From Hyphomicrobium sp. (GTDB taxonomy: Bacteria > Pseudomonadota > Alphaproteobacteria > Rhizobiales > Hyphomicrobiaceae): DNA of 51,122 nt. The stretch is from positions 1-51,122 of the forward strand of contig PEQZ01000002.1 in NCBI GenBank assembly GCA_002928395.1, given 5' to 3'. The notes beneath the pieces were generated by a model. It worked only from the letters and a program-made list of their open reading frames with translations, was not told where the DNA came from and ran no database searches. Made by a program: the position numbers and the translations under genes. Below, in pieces: positions 31,579 to 41,442 of the stretch (its first letter is position 1; each line of letters begins with the position of its first letter).

Positions 31579-33612
31579 TCACTTTGCGATCTCATAGTCC
31601 GTGATCGCGAACGCGAGGTCCCGAGCGTGGTGGCCCACAGGGCCATCCTCCGAAAGCGCCAAAAAATGCTCGACCAGTCGTGAAAGGTAGGCGGCAGGGT
31701 TTTTGACCGGCTCGAGCCCCTTGGCAAGTTCGCTCTCGACGAGGCGGATGCCAGCGCCCGGTGTTCGGGCAGGAACGACGAGCGAGATCAGCCGCCCGCG
31801 CCCGGTCGGCTCCACCGCCTGGAAAGCGGGGAAGCTGAAACCCTTACCTGGGATCGTGATAGGCACATCTGGTTGAACCAGCCCCCCGGTTCCCACCCCT
31901 AGGAAGGGATTGGGCAAGATCTGCCTGACGTCACCGGCGGCATTGATGTCGATCAGGATCAACCGTCCGGGAACGCGGCTCGTCACTTCGAACACGATTT
32001 TCTGGCCAAGCTTTACGAGCGCGCCACCTTTGATTGCGGTCTGCACTCGGCCCTCCGCAGCCTCGTTTGACTGCCGCAGGCGCGCAATGGCGCCGTCGAG
32101 ATCGAGTGGCACGGTGGCGACGGGTTTCGGCGGCGGCAATTTCGATCGGATCCGGGAAGCAACCGGCCTGAACCCCCGTCTCGGTAGCCTGCTGACCGGC
32201 CGCATTGGCTTCACGTCGTCTACGATCCGGTTCCGCCGCCGTGACGGCGGAATGATCAGCATCGTCTGCATCAGCACGGGCCGGTGGTCGGCGACGATCC
32301 GCGACGAGCGCATGACGCGCGTGTCGCCGGCCATCAGCCCCCACACCAGCCCCAACAGCAGGTGCACATGTCGCCAGTGATCGAAATCGATGATCACCCC
32401 TTCGAGCAAGGTGGCCGCGAGCCCAGCATAAGCGACGATGAACAAAGGTTGCGTTGCGGTCCGGCGGAAGGCGTGTCTCAGTCCGAGCGTCAGCGTCACG
32501 GCCACGATCACCACGTTCAAGCAGCCTGCGATCCAGCCGGCGTTGAGAAACATCGACAGGTAGCTGTTGTGGACGTCGTCGCCGAAACCGCGCCCTTCGG
32601 ACCGATTCGGCATCAAGGTGCCGTTGACATGGAAGCCGGGCGTGAATTCCAGCGCGCCGATGCCGAGCGGATTTTCGGCGATCACTCCGAGGGCGCGGTG
32701 CTGTCCACCAAAGCGGCCTTCCGGACCCTCGTCGTAGGATTGGGTGAGCGTGGCGCGTTCCGCGAGCAGCTTCGAGATGGCTGGATCCTGGAGCGCGACG
32801 GCCAGGAGGCCGATGCCCGCAACGCCGGCAATGAGTGGCAGCCCCATCAGCCGCAAACGCCGCCGGCTGCTGCCCGCGACAGCGAATGACAGATACCAGT
32901 AGATCAGGATCGCCAATGCTGCTGCAATCCATGCGCCGCGGGAAAAGCTCAACAGAATGCCAAACACGAGAAGCCCGCCCGCGGCCCCGAGCGGCAACAG
33001 CCTCCCGACCGGCCGTGCCAACCACAGGTGGACCGTATAGACGAGCATCGGTACCAGGAATGCGCCGAATACGTTCGGATCCTTGAACGGACCGCTGGCG
33101 CGCTCGAAGCGGGTGAAGATCTCAGCGCTTCCTGGTAGCACATCGAAGTAGCCTGTCACGCCGGCGGCGGCGGCCATCAGCGCTGCTGCGAGGTAGCCGT
33201 TCAGGATCAGTCGCGTATGGTCTTCGGGCTTCAACGCCACGAATCCTGCGAACGTGTAGGCTGCGAGATAAAGGTAAAGCGAAATGGCGAAATGCGCCGT
33301 CGCACGCGGCGTATCGTGAGCCAACGTCGCGGCCAGAAATCCGGATGCGGCGATCACCAGCCACACGGCGAGATAGCCGGCCAACAGTCGCTTGTGGGCG
33401 ACAAGTCCAATCAGGGGCAGTCCGAAAATCAGGGCCACTGTCATTGCATCGACGGGCGCGGGCTCGGAAAAGACGAAGCCGCTCGACGCGACGGTCAGGA
33501 ACACGAAGGCCAGCGCCAGCTTGTGGACGAGGCTTTGGCTTGCGTTTCTGCGTCGGCCAGGGAAACCAGTGAGCGGCTGGTGGAACGGAAGAAGTGCCGA
33601 ATTGAGGGTCAC
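31579..33612 (-). CDS. O-antigen ligase/polymerase (Wzy/WaaL)-like membrane protein with C-terminal DUF4384-like domain
   Basis: TM domain with ASGPFKDPNVFGAFLVPMLVYTVHLW, LSFSRGAWIAAALA, HNSYLSMFLNAGW; C-terminal LGQKIVFEVTSRVPGRLILIDINAAGDVRQILPNPF...ITIPGKGFSFPAFQAVEPTGRGRLISLVVP. GTG start overlapping the upstream stop. Confidence 0.8.
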   Translation of the reverse strand: MTLNSALLPFHQPLTGFPGRRRNASQSLVHKLALAFVFLTVASSGFVFSEPAPVDAMTVALIFGLPLIGLVAHKRLLAGYLAVWLVIAASGFLAATLAHDTPRATAHFAISLYLYLAAYTFAGFVALKPEDHTRLILNGYLAAALMAAAAGVTGYFDVLPGSAEIFTRFERASGPFKDPNVFGAFLVPMLVYTVHLWLARPVGRLLPLGAAGGLLVFGILLSFSRGAWIAAALAILIYWYLSFAVAGSSRRRLRLMGLPLIAGVAGIGLLAVALQDPAISKLLAERATLTQSYDEGPEGRFGGQHRALGVIAENPLGIGALEFTPGFHVNGTLMPNRSEGRGFGDDVHNSYLSMFLNAGWIAGCLNVVIVAVTLTLGLRHAFRRTATQPLFIVAYAGLAATLLEGVIIDFDHWRHVHLLLGLVWGLMAGDTRVMRSSRIVADHRPVLMQTMLIIPPSRRRNRIVDDVKPMRPVSRLPRRGFRPVASRIRSKLPPPKPVATVPLDLDGAIARLRQSNEAAEGRVQTAIKGGALVKLGQKIVFEVTSRVPGRLILIDINAAGDVRQILPNPFLGVGTGGLVQPDVPITIPGKGFSFPAFQAVEPTGRGRLISLVVPARTPGAGIRLVESELAKGLEPVKNPAAYLSRLVEHFLALSEDGPVGHHARDLAFAITDYEIAK

Positions 33613-34955
33613 GGGTGAAGGATCTCCCGACCGACCGCATGGGCGCGATATACCCCACTGGAGGTTTCACCGCCCCCGGCTGCGTGGGCCAATCCCCAGA
33701 CCAGTGCCATTTCGATGTAGAGGTGGCGCCAGTGGTCGCTGTCGATGATGATGCCTTCGAACGCCGTGGCTGCGAAGGCGGCATAGGCGACGATCAGCAG
33801 CGGCCGCCTGCTGGCGTGCGAATTCGATGTGATTGCCGTAAATCCGACGACCAGCGTCAGCGCGTTGAGGATCAGGAATAGCCCGCCTCCGAGCCAGCCG
33901 GCGTTGAGCGCCATGCCGAGATAGACGTTGTGCACTTCTTCGTGGTGGTAGGACTGGGCGAAGTCCTGTGCTCCGATGCCGAGTGGGTTTTCCGCGACCA
34001 GCCGCAGCGCTTTCTGCTGGCCGCCGAAGCGGCCCTCGGGTCCCACGTCGTAGCTTTGCGACAACGTCGCGCGCGCTTCGACCAGATCGGCCACCTTGTC
34101 GATCTGCATGGCCATGAATGCGACGGTGGCGCCGATGAGGATCACGGATCCGGCGAGGCCGGCAATCCTGCAGCGCGCCGCTCTCGTGCCGGCTGTAAGA
34201 ATCGCGAGGCAGCCGTAGACGCAGACAGCGAGCGCCAGATTGATCCACGCGCCCCGCGAAAAACTCACCAGCACGCCGAGCGTCAATATCGTTGCCGCCA
34301 GGATCGGCAGGGCGGCGCGGTGCAGCGGTCGCGTGATGATCAGATGCAGACAGTAGATGACCGGGGCCACGAGGAACGCACCGAACACGTTCGGATCCTT
34401 GAATGTGCCTGCCGCACGTCCGAACTTGGTGAACAACTCCGCCGTGCCTGCGACGATGTCGAAGTAGCCGACAATTGCAGCCGTGGTGGCAACGAGTGCT
34501 GCGGTCAGATAGCCGTCGAGGATCAACCGCGTGTGGGTCTCGGGGCTGCGGATGACGAAGCCGGCGAGCACTGCGGACGCCAGTGACAGGTAGAGCGAAA
34601 CCCCGGTGTGGAGCGCGGCGCGTCCAGCGTCGGCCGCGAAGATCGACGCGAAGAACCCGGCCCCCGCAATCGCCAGCCACAGACCCAGGTATCCGGCGAT
34701 CCCGGGGGTGATGGTGGCAAGACCGATCAGCGGCAACAATACGACCAGCCCCATCAAGAGCAGATCGACCGGCGCCGGCTCGGCCACGACCAGTCCGCTC
34801 GTTGCGAGCGTGACCCAGACGAGAGCGAGCGCCAGGCTGTGCACTGTGCTGCGCCGCACGAGCGGCACGTGAATGAAACAGTCGCGGTCCGGCGATGCGC
34901 CCAAACTGCTGATAGCCATCTGCCGCATCGCGAACGACTGGGCTTTGGTGGTCAT
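33609..34955 (-). CDS. O-antigen ligase/polymerase (Wzy/WaaL)-like membrane protein, paralog of the next gene
   Basis: AAGTFKDPNVFGAFLVAPVIYCLHLI, VSFSRGAWINLALA, EEVHNVYLGMALNAGW; parallels 31579-33612 along the TM region. Confidence 0.85.
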   Translation of the reverse strand: MTTKAQSFAMRQMAISSLGASPDRDCFIHVPLVRRSTVHSLALALVWVTLATSGLVVAEPAPVDLLLMGLVVLLPLIGLATITPGIAGYLGLWLAIAGAGFFASIFAADAGRAALHTGVSLYLSLASAVLAGFVIRSPETHTRLILDGYLTAALVATTAAIVGYFDIVAGTAELFTKFGRAAGTFKDPNVFGAFLVAPVIYCLHLIITRPLHRAALPILAATILTLGVLVSFSRGAWINLALAVCVYGCLAILTAGTRAARCRIAGLAGSVILIGATVAFMAMQIDKVADLVEARATLSQSYDVGPEGRFGGQQKALRLVAENPLGIGAQDFAQSYHHEEVHNVYLGMALNAGWLGGGLFLILNALTLVVGFTAITSNSHASRRPLLIVAYAAFAATAFEGIIIDSDHWRHLYIEMALVWGLAHAAGGGETSSGVYRAHAVGREILHP

Positions 34956-35053
34956 GGAACGCCTCCGGCTCCGTTTGCTGGCGGGCTTCGCAAGGAGTGT
35001 GCCGGATAGGGAACGGTTCCGCGTCTGGGACGGGCGTCGGGACCAGATGCCGC

Positions 35054-36601
35054 CTAGTAGGCGTTGTTCGTCTCGATAAGCGCGAACGGAGTCATCACCA
35101 GAATGTAGAGGTCGAGGAACAGGCTCCAGTTTTCGATGTAGTAGAGATCGTGCTCGACGCGCTTTCGGATCTTCTCCGGCGTATCGGTCTCGCCCCGCCA
35201 GCCGTTGATCTGCGCCCAACCAGTGATGCCCGGCTTGACCTTGTGGCGAGCAAAGTAGCCGTCGACCACCACGTCGTAGAGTTCTGTGCCGGCCTTGGCC
35301 TGGAGCGCGTGCGGTCGTGGGCCGACGAGGGAAAGTTCACCCATGAGCACGTTGAACAACTGCGGTAGCTCGTCGAGGCTGGTTTTGCGGATGAAGCGGC
35401 CGACGCGCGTGACGCGCGGGTCGTCCCTGGTCACGAGTTTTGCAGCCGCAGCGTCGCACCGGTCGATATACATGGAGCGGAACTTCAACATTTCGATCAG
35501 CTCATTGTTGAAGCCGTAGCGCTTCTGACGGAACAGCACCGGCCCGCGGCTGTCGAGGCGGATCGCAGCGGCAACCGCCAGCATGACGGGCGCGAGGAGA
35601 ACCAGCGCGACGGCGGCGACCACCACGTCGAACTGTGACTTGACCAACTTGCCCCAGTCGGTGATCGGCTTGTCGCAGAGATCGATCATCGGAAGGTTGC
35701 CGATGCGCGAATAGGTCCGTGGGCTGAAGCGAACGGCTGACGACTGGGCCGGCAGCTTGATGTCGACCGGCAGCATGGACAGCTGCTTGGTGACCGCCAC
35801 GAGGCGCGCTTCCGCGCTCATCGGCAGTGCGACGATGACGAGATCGATGCGGGTCTCGCGGGCAAACGCGATCAACTCGCCCAAGCCGCCGATCACCGGA
35901 TAGCCCGAAATGACGCGCGGGGTGCGGGCCTCGTCGCGATCGTCGAAAATGCCGAAGATGCGGATGTCGCTGACGCGGTCGGCTTCGAGTTGGGCGAGCA
36001 CGCTTTCGGCCACCTCGTTGCCGCCATAGATCACCGCTCGGCGGTAGAGGCGGCCCTTGCGCATCCAGTTGCGAGCGATGCCAGCCAGAACGAGCCTTTC
36101 CCCGACCAGAGCCGCGGCACCCGCGGCGAACCAGGCCGCGAGCCAGACGCGCGATACGTCGGCGCCGATCTTCATGAAAAACACGCCGGCGACAATGAGG
36201 CCCCAGGCGATCGTCCAGCCCAGCACGAGCCGCGGCATGTTGCGCACGATCGCCGTGAAGGCGGCTATCGAGTAGAGCCCAAGGACCTCGAACATGCCGA
36301 CTGTGAGCAGCCCGGTCACGGCGATCGCAACCAGGTAGACGGGGTTCGAACCAACCGAGGGCTCGCTGACGTAGGCCAGTGCGATAAAGAGACCGAGCAG
36401 CGTCGTGGTTGCGAAATCCGCAAAACGTGCAAATCCCCTCACCACGGTCGCCGAGATCAGGCTCGACTTGTCGGCGCGCTGGCGATCGGCGAGGCGAGGC
36501 AGGTTGGCGCCCGCCTGGCGGTTTAGGGCCTCGGTTATCGACGCCGTCGAAGCAGAGATCGCGTGAAGTGGCTTGGACATTCGGATTTTGTGCTCGACCA
36601 T
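35054..36601 (-). CDS. Undecaprenyl-phosphate sugar phosphotransferase (polyprenyl hexose-1-P transferase, WcaJ/PssY/HfsE-like)
   Basis: C-terminal [58 protein letters not shown]...[28 protein letters not shown]. Start could also be 36580. Confidence 0.92.
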   Translation of the reverse strand: MVEHKIRMSKPLHAISASTASITEALNRQAGANLPRLADRQRADKSSLISATVVRGFARFADFATTTLLGLFIALAYVSEPSVGSNPVYLVAIAVTGLLTVGMFEVLGLYSIAAFTAIVRNMPRLVLGWTIAWGLIVAGVFFMKIGADVSRVWLAAWFAAGAAALVGERLVLAGIARNWMRKGRLYRRAVIYGGNEVAESVLAQLEADRVSDIRIFGIFDDRDEARTPRVISGYPVIGGLGELIAFARETRIDLVIVALPMSAEARLVAVTKQLSMLPVDIKLPAQSSAVRFSPRTYSRIGNLPMIDLCDKPITDWGKLVKSQFDVVVAAVALVLLAPVMLAVAAAIRLDSRGPVLFRQKRYGFNNELIEMLKFRSMYIDRCDAAAAKLVTRDDPRVTRVGRFIRKTSLDELPQLFNVLMGELSLVGPRPHALQAKAGTELYDVVVDGYFARHKVKPGITGWAQINGWRGETDTPEKIRKRVEHDLYYIENWSLFLDLYILVMTPFALIETNNAY

Positions 36602-36715
36602 GAGACCAGGAAAGTCGCGTCCTGATACGTGGCAGGACCCGCTTTCCCACAAGAGCAGGCTCCGTGCCAACGCGATGGAGCACGGCTTGTCTCGGGTCTG
36701 AGGCGAACAACGTGG

Positions 36716-37843
36716 TTAAGAGCGGCGGTCCGCGTAGAACGCAAGGATGGCCTGCGTCATGCCGGCGACGGTATAGCGCTCCGCGACCACGGCCTTGAGC
36801 CGTTCGGCGCGGGCCTGCATCTCAATGCCGTCGTCGAGAGCCTGGAGCATGTGGCGAGCCAACTGACCCGCGTCGCCGGCCGTCAGCATGGGGGTGTCGG
36901 TACCCGCGAGAATTTCGGGAATGCCGCCGACGCCCGTGGTCAACAGCGGAATGCCGGCCGCACCTGCCTCGAGCACGATATAGGGGAAGCTCTCGACCCG
37001 CGAAGGCACAACGAGTATCCGGCCGAGCGGGAAGGCGTCGCGCGCCGGCAACGCGCCTGGAAAGGTCGTTTGCCGTTCGAGACCGAGTTCACGGGCCATG
37101 GCTTTCAGTTTCTCGCCGTCGGGTCCTGAACCCACGATCGTCGCTTGGGCGGGCCGGGTCTTGTTGACCTCGGCCAGTGCCCGAAGCAACACGTCGATGC
37201 CCTTGATGCTCCTGAGCTCCCCAATGAAAAGGAACTCGCGCGCGCTGGCGGCCGGGCGGTGGTCCACGAAGTCGGCTGGCCGCAGTCCGTTGGGCACGAT
37301 ACGCGATCGTGCCGGGCTGGGGCATACGCGGTCGCCGTAGACCCTCGCGGCGTAGGCGCTTTCGAACACGAGCCCGTCGGTGTAGCCGTGGAGGAACCGC
37401 TCCATACCTAGGAAAACGCGGCTCTCGATCGTGCCGGCGGTGAAGTTCAAGCTGCCGCCGTGGGGTGTATAGAATGTCGAGACCGCGCGGCCACGCCGCT
37501 TCAGGATGCGGCCGGCGAGGCGCGCATAGGCGCCACCCTTTGCGCCGTGGCCATGCAACACGTCCACGCCGAGTGTCTCTGCCAACGCCGTTGTGAAACG
37601 CACGACACCGAGATCGCTGGGGCCGGGCTGGCGCGCCATCGCCGTTCGCGTGATGCCGAGCGCGAGTTTCGCCCGTATGCCATCCAATCGGAGTTCCGTC
37701 AGGCGGTCATGAACGGTCGAGCAGGCCAGCAGTCCGACCTCGTGTCCGAGTGCCGTTTGCTCAGCCGCCAAATCGAGAACGTGGCGGAACAGCCCGCCGA
37801 CAGGGGCCCGCAGGCAATGGAGGACACGGAGTGGCTGGCCCAC
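36716..37843 (-). CDS. Glycosyltransferase family 4 protein
   Basis: LRVLHCLRAPVGGLFRHVLDLA; FLFIGELRSIKGIDVLLRAL; LVVPSRVESFPYIVLEAGAAGIPLLTTGVGGIPEIL. Confidence 0.9.
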   Translation of the reverse strand: MGQPLRVLHCLRAPVGGLFRHVLDLAAEQTALGHEVGLLACSTVHDRLTELRLDGIRAKLALGITRTAMARQPGPSDLGVVRFTTALAETLGVDVLHGHGAKGGAYARLAGRILKRRGRAVSTFYTPHGGSLNFTAGTIESRVFLGMERFLHGYTDGLVFESAYAARVYGDRVCPSPARSRIVPNGLRPADFVDHRPAASAREFLFIGELRSIKGIDVLLRALAEVNKTRPAQATIVGSGPDGEKLKAMARELGLERQTTFPGALPARDAFPLGRILVVPSRVESFPYIVLEAGAAGIPLLTTGVGGIPEILAGTDTPMLTAGDAGQLARHMLQALDDGIEMQARAERLKAVVAERYTVAGMTQAILAFYADRRS

Positions 37844-37864
37844 GGAGCAGCGTACCCCTTGGTT

Positions 37865-38584
37865 TCAGAACAAGCGTTCGAACACGAACACGGTGTCGCC
37901 CGGTTGCACCACGTAGTCGGCCGGCGCCTCGATCTGCTCGACGGTGCCGTTGATGCGGCGGGTCAGGCGGAACTTGCGATCGGTCGCCCGTTCCGTGTAG
38001 CCGCCGGCGATGGCGACAGCCGTCTCGACCGTCATACCCGAAACGTAAGGGTACTGACCGGAATTGCGGACTTCGCCGAGGATGAAGAACGGCCGGTTCT
38101 GCTGCACGTCGACGGTCACCTGCGGGTCACGTACATATTGCGTGCCGAGCCGCGAGCGGATTGCGCCCTCCAGTGCAGTGGTCGTGAGCCCGCGCGCCCG
38201 GACCGAGCCGATGAGCGGTACCGTGATCTGTCCGCCGTGGTCGACGATATAGAGGCGGGACAAGTTGGGCTGGCCGTAGACGAACACGCGCAAGCGGTCG
38301 CCGGTGTCGAGCAGGTAAGGACGATCGGTGCCAGCACCTGCCGCCGGGACCGAGAGTGCGACGGGCACGACCGTCGGCTCGCCCCAGGCAATGTGGCTAT
38401 CGGAACGAACCGAAGGGCCGACGGGCACGGGGTAGCCGTCGCGCGTCTGCCCGGCTTCGGAGGCAACCGCAACGCGGGCATCGTCACTCACCCCATCGTC
38501 GGAGGCGATCCAATCCGAAACGTGGGCGCAACCGGAGCAGGCGATGGCGAAGGAGATTGCCGCAAAGGCGTGGCGCAGGGACAT
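37865..38584 (-). CDS. Polysaccharide export (Wza-like) outer-membrane lipoprotein
   Basis: Lipobox-like IACSGCAH; YLLDTGDRLRVFVYGQPNLSRLYIVDHGGQITVPLIGSVRARGLT; FFILGEVRNSGQYPYVSGMTVETAVAIAGG. Confidence 0.9.
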   Translation of the reverse strand: MSLRHAFAAISFAIACSGCAHVSDWIASDDGVSDDARVAVASEAGQTRDGYPVPVGPSVRSDSHIAWGEPTVVPVALSVPAAGAGTDRPYLLDTGDRLRVFVYGQPNLSRLYIVDHGGQITVPLIGSVRARGLTTTALEGAIRSRLGTQYVRDPQVTVDVQQNRPFFILGEVRNSGQYPYVSGMTVETAVAIAGGYTERATDRKFRLTRRINGTVEQIEAPADYVVQPGDTVFVFERLF

Positions 38585-38637
38585 GGTCTGGCGATCCTGA
38601 CTGGAAAGGCGACGTGAGCTATTTCTAGATCGCCAGT

Positions 38638-38693
38638 GGTTAAGAAATGCTCACCCGACGTCTATTTTCGGCACGGTTAAGGTTTCGCTTACC
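38638..38693. promoter_or_regulatory. Pair of GGTTAAG-containing direct repeats in the divergent wza/wzz promoter region
   Basis: GGTTAAGAAATGCTCACC (38638-38655) and GGTTAAGGTTTCGCTTACC (38675-38693), 37 bp apart. Confidence 0.35.
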
Positions 38694-38747
38694 TGAGGGG
38701 TCTCTAATCGGCTCGTCAGCCAACCCTCGATTCGGGGCCCGAAAACT

Positions 38748-41090
38748 ATGCGCACGTCGAACCACGCTTCTCCCGACGACATCGATATCGGCACTTTGTG
38801 GGCGTCGTTGAAGCGCGGCCTGCCAAGGCTGTTCATGCTGAGCGCATTGGCTGGAGGGGCGACCTACGGCGTGCTGTCGATGATGGCGCCGCGCTACACG
38901 TCGGAAGCTCAACTCTCGGTCGTCGCCAAGGGCTCGCAGAGCCCGTTCTCCGATCCGAAGCGCGAAGGAGCGGCCCCAGATTCCGTATCCGTGTCCGTGG
39001 ACAAGGAAGCGATCAACACTCATGTCCGCGCGCTGATGTCGCCCGATCTCGCCCGCCGCATCGCCGAGGACATGAAGCTCAACACCAAGAAAGAGTTCAA
39101 CAGCGCGTTGGGTAGTCTCGACACCGTCGGCACTTTGTTGCGGCTGGTCGGGCTTGCGGGCCCCCGCCCCGGCGAAAGCGAGCAGGATCGCGTGCTCGGC
39201 GCATACTTCAAGAGCCTCGAGGTCTACTCGCCGAAAGAGAGCCGCTTCATCGGTATTCGCTTTTCGTCGAGCGAGCCGGCGCTCGCGGCCGAGATCGCCA
39301 ACCGCATCGCCGAGACCTATCGCAGTTCGCTCACCTCCCTGCGCGTCGTCGAGACCGACGAAGTGCAAAGGGCGCTCGAGCCGAAGATCGTCGAGTTGAT
39401 CAAGGACGTGGCCGGGGCCGAGGCCGAGGTCGAGCGTTTCCGCGGCCAGACCGACCGCTTCGTCGGCGGGCCACAGCGCACCGCGCTTATCGAGCAGCAG
39501 CTGGGCGAGCTTACAGCCGAGTTGACCCGAACGTCGGGCGCGCGCAGCGAGGTCGAGGGCCGCGCGAAGTCCGCGCGCGAACTCTTGAAGTCGGGCTCGG
39601 CGGAAGTGCTGCCCGACGTCCAGCGCTCGCCGTTGATCCAGAACCTCGTCCAGCAGCGTGTCCGCGCCGAGCGGCAATTGGCCGAACTGTCGGCGTCACT
39701 GTTGCCCGGTCACCCCCGTATGCAGCAGCTCAACGCTGATCTCAACGGCTTGAAACGCCAGATCAACGGGGAGGTGTCCAAGCTGGTCGAAGGCTTGGAG
39801 AAGGAAGCCAAGGCAGCCGTCAATCGCGAAGAGTCGGTCAAAAAGAGCATCGACACTTTGAAGAGCAAGGTGGTCAATACCGGTGGCGACGACGTCAAGT
39901 TGCGCCAGCTGGAGGCTGCCGCCAAGTCGAAGCGGTCCGAGCTCGACCGTTTGCAGTCGCAGTTCGAGGCCAACAAGGCGCGCGCCACTCCCGGCGCCGT
40001 TCCGGTCGAAGCGCAGATCATCACCCAGGCTCGCGCTTCAAGCGTTCCCACATTTCCACGCAAGGGGCCCTACTCCGCGCTCGTTGCGGTTGCTGCGCTG
40101 CTGTTCGGCACCGCATGGGTCATCTCGAAGTCGCTGTTTGTGGGCGCGCGCTCCAACAGCGGTTCGGATCCGATGCCGAATTCGGGGAGTTTCTCGAGGT
40201 CGGGGCGCGCAGAGCCGGCTCTGGCCGTGGCCACGCGTGACGTCGGCAGGGCGGCCGCATCCAGCGTGACGGCAACCGCCGCACCGTTGCAGGCAGCTGC
40301 CTCCCGATCGTCGCAAGACAAGTATGCGTCCGACGTAACTTGGACGAGCAAGGGTTCGCCTGAAGCGGGGGATCAGCTACCGGCGGCCATGCCGAAAACC
40401 GCCTCACCAGCGAGCGATGGTTCGGCGCGTACCGACAAAGTCGCAAGCATGGCCGAACTCGCCAGCCGCATCATCGTCAACGCGCCTGCGCAAGGTGGAT
40501 ATCGCGTGCTGATTGCCGGCGAGACGGCCGCGATTGAAGCCAGCGCCGAGGCGATCGAGTTGGCCAAATGCCTCTCTAAGGCTGGCAAGCAGGTCATTCT
40601 CGTCGATTGGGCGCTCGACGGCGAAAGTATGACCGAGAGGCTCGGTGTCCAGCGGGTGCCCGGTCTGACCGATCTCTTGCAGGGTGGCGCACGCTTTGAG
40701 GATGTGATCCGGCGCGAGCCGACCTGCAATGTGCATGTTCTGGCCGCGGGTGCGGCGATCGATGTCATCGACGCTGGCGTCGACGACGACCAGCTTAATC
40801 TGGTGCTCGACGCCCTCGACGAAGCCTACGACACGATCGTCGTCGTCGGCACCAACCAAGCCGCGCGGCGGTTGTTCGAGGCCATCCAGGGCCGCTTCGA
40901 CGCCGGCGTGATTGTTGTGGACGGCAAAAAGAAGCCGGGTGTGCTCCAGGATCCGCCCGGAACGCTCCTGGGCTTCGAGGTGACCGACATCGATGTGGTG
41001 CGCTTCGAACGGCAAGCGCCGCAGGTCAGTGGCATCCAGCGCATCATGCGCACAGGCACGAGCAGCGGAGTGGAACTGCGGCCGAGTTGA
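38748..41090 (+). CDS. Wzz/GumC-type polysaccharide co-polymerase with C-terminal BY-kinase-like domain lacking a recognisable Walker A
   Basis: N-terminal Wzz (PRYTSEAQLSV), coiled coil, PGHPRMQQLNADLNGL motif, C-terminal YRVLIAGETAAIEASAEAIELAKCLSKAGKQVILVDWALDG. Confidence 0.85.
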   Translation: MRTSNHASPDDIDIGTLWASLKRGLPRLFMLSALAGGATYGVLSMMAPRYTSEAQLSVVAKGSQSPFSDPKREGAAPDSVSVSVDKEAINTHVRALMSPDLARRIAEDMKLNTKKEFNSALGSLDTVGTLLRLVGLAGPRPGESEQDRVLGAYFKSLEVYSPKESRFIGIRFSSSEPALAAEIANRIAETYRSSLTSLRVVETDEVQRALEPKIVELIKDVAGAEAEVERFRGQTDRFVGGPQRTALIEQQLGELTAELTRTSGARSEVEGRAKSARELLKSGSAEVLPDVQRSPLIQNLVQQRVRAERQLAELSASLLPGHPRMQQLNADLNGLKRQINGEVSKLVEGLEKEAKAAVNREESVKKSIDTLKSKVVNTGGDDVKLRQLEAAAKSKRSELDRLQSQFEANKARATPGAVPVEAQIITQARASSVPTFPRKGPYSALVAVAALLFGTAWVISKSLFVGARSNSGSDPMPNSGSFSRSGRAEPALAVATRDVGRAAASSVTATAAPLQAAASRSSQDKYASDVTWTSKGSPEAGDQLPAAMPKTASPASDGSARTDKVASMAELASRIIVNAPAQGGYRVLIAGETAAIEASAEAIELAKCLSKAGKQVILVDWALDGESMTERLGVQRVPGLTDLLQGGARFEDVIRREPTCNVHVLAAGAAIDVIDAGVDDDQLNLVLDALDEAYDTIVVVGTNQAARRLFEAIQGRFDAGVIVVDGKKKPGVLQDPPGTLLGFEVTDIDVVRFERQAPQVSGIQRIMRTGTSSGVELRPS

Positions 41091-41442
41091 TCGACCGGTT
41101 GGCGGTCTGGACCAATGGGCAGTCGCCACAATACCTTTGGCCGCGACGAACGGCGCCCTCTGATCCGACGAGGGCATTGGTGACGCTCGAAACGTTCGAC
41201 CAGCGCCTGGACTTGCCTGGTTGAGCATGCATCAAGCCCAAGCGGTGTGTGAATTTACTGCCGTGGCACGTTCTGCCGCCGACCCATCGGTTAACTGATG
41301 TCCGGCAATAAATTCGCCTCACACGTGTGTCAGCCCGAAAATGTGCATGAGACTTGCACCAACGGGTGGTGGAGGGGCGCTGGCGTCGTTCGGCGTCCGT
41401 TCATCATGACGACTTGGATTCCACCGGAACGCGATCGACGCC

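Noticed and set aside
31931-33025. 364-aa minus-strand ORF (also 33667-34680)
   Set aside because: Out-of-frame readings of the Wzy-like genes.
37460-38617. 385-aa plus-strand ORF
   Set aside because: Antisense to the GT4 and Wza-like genes.
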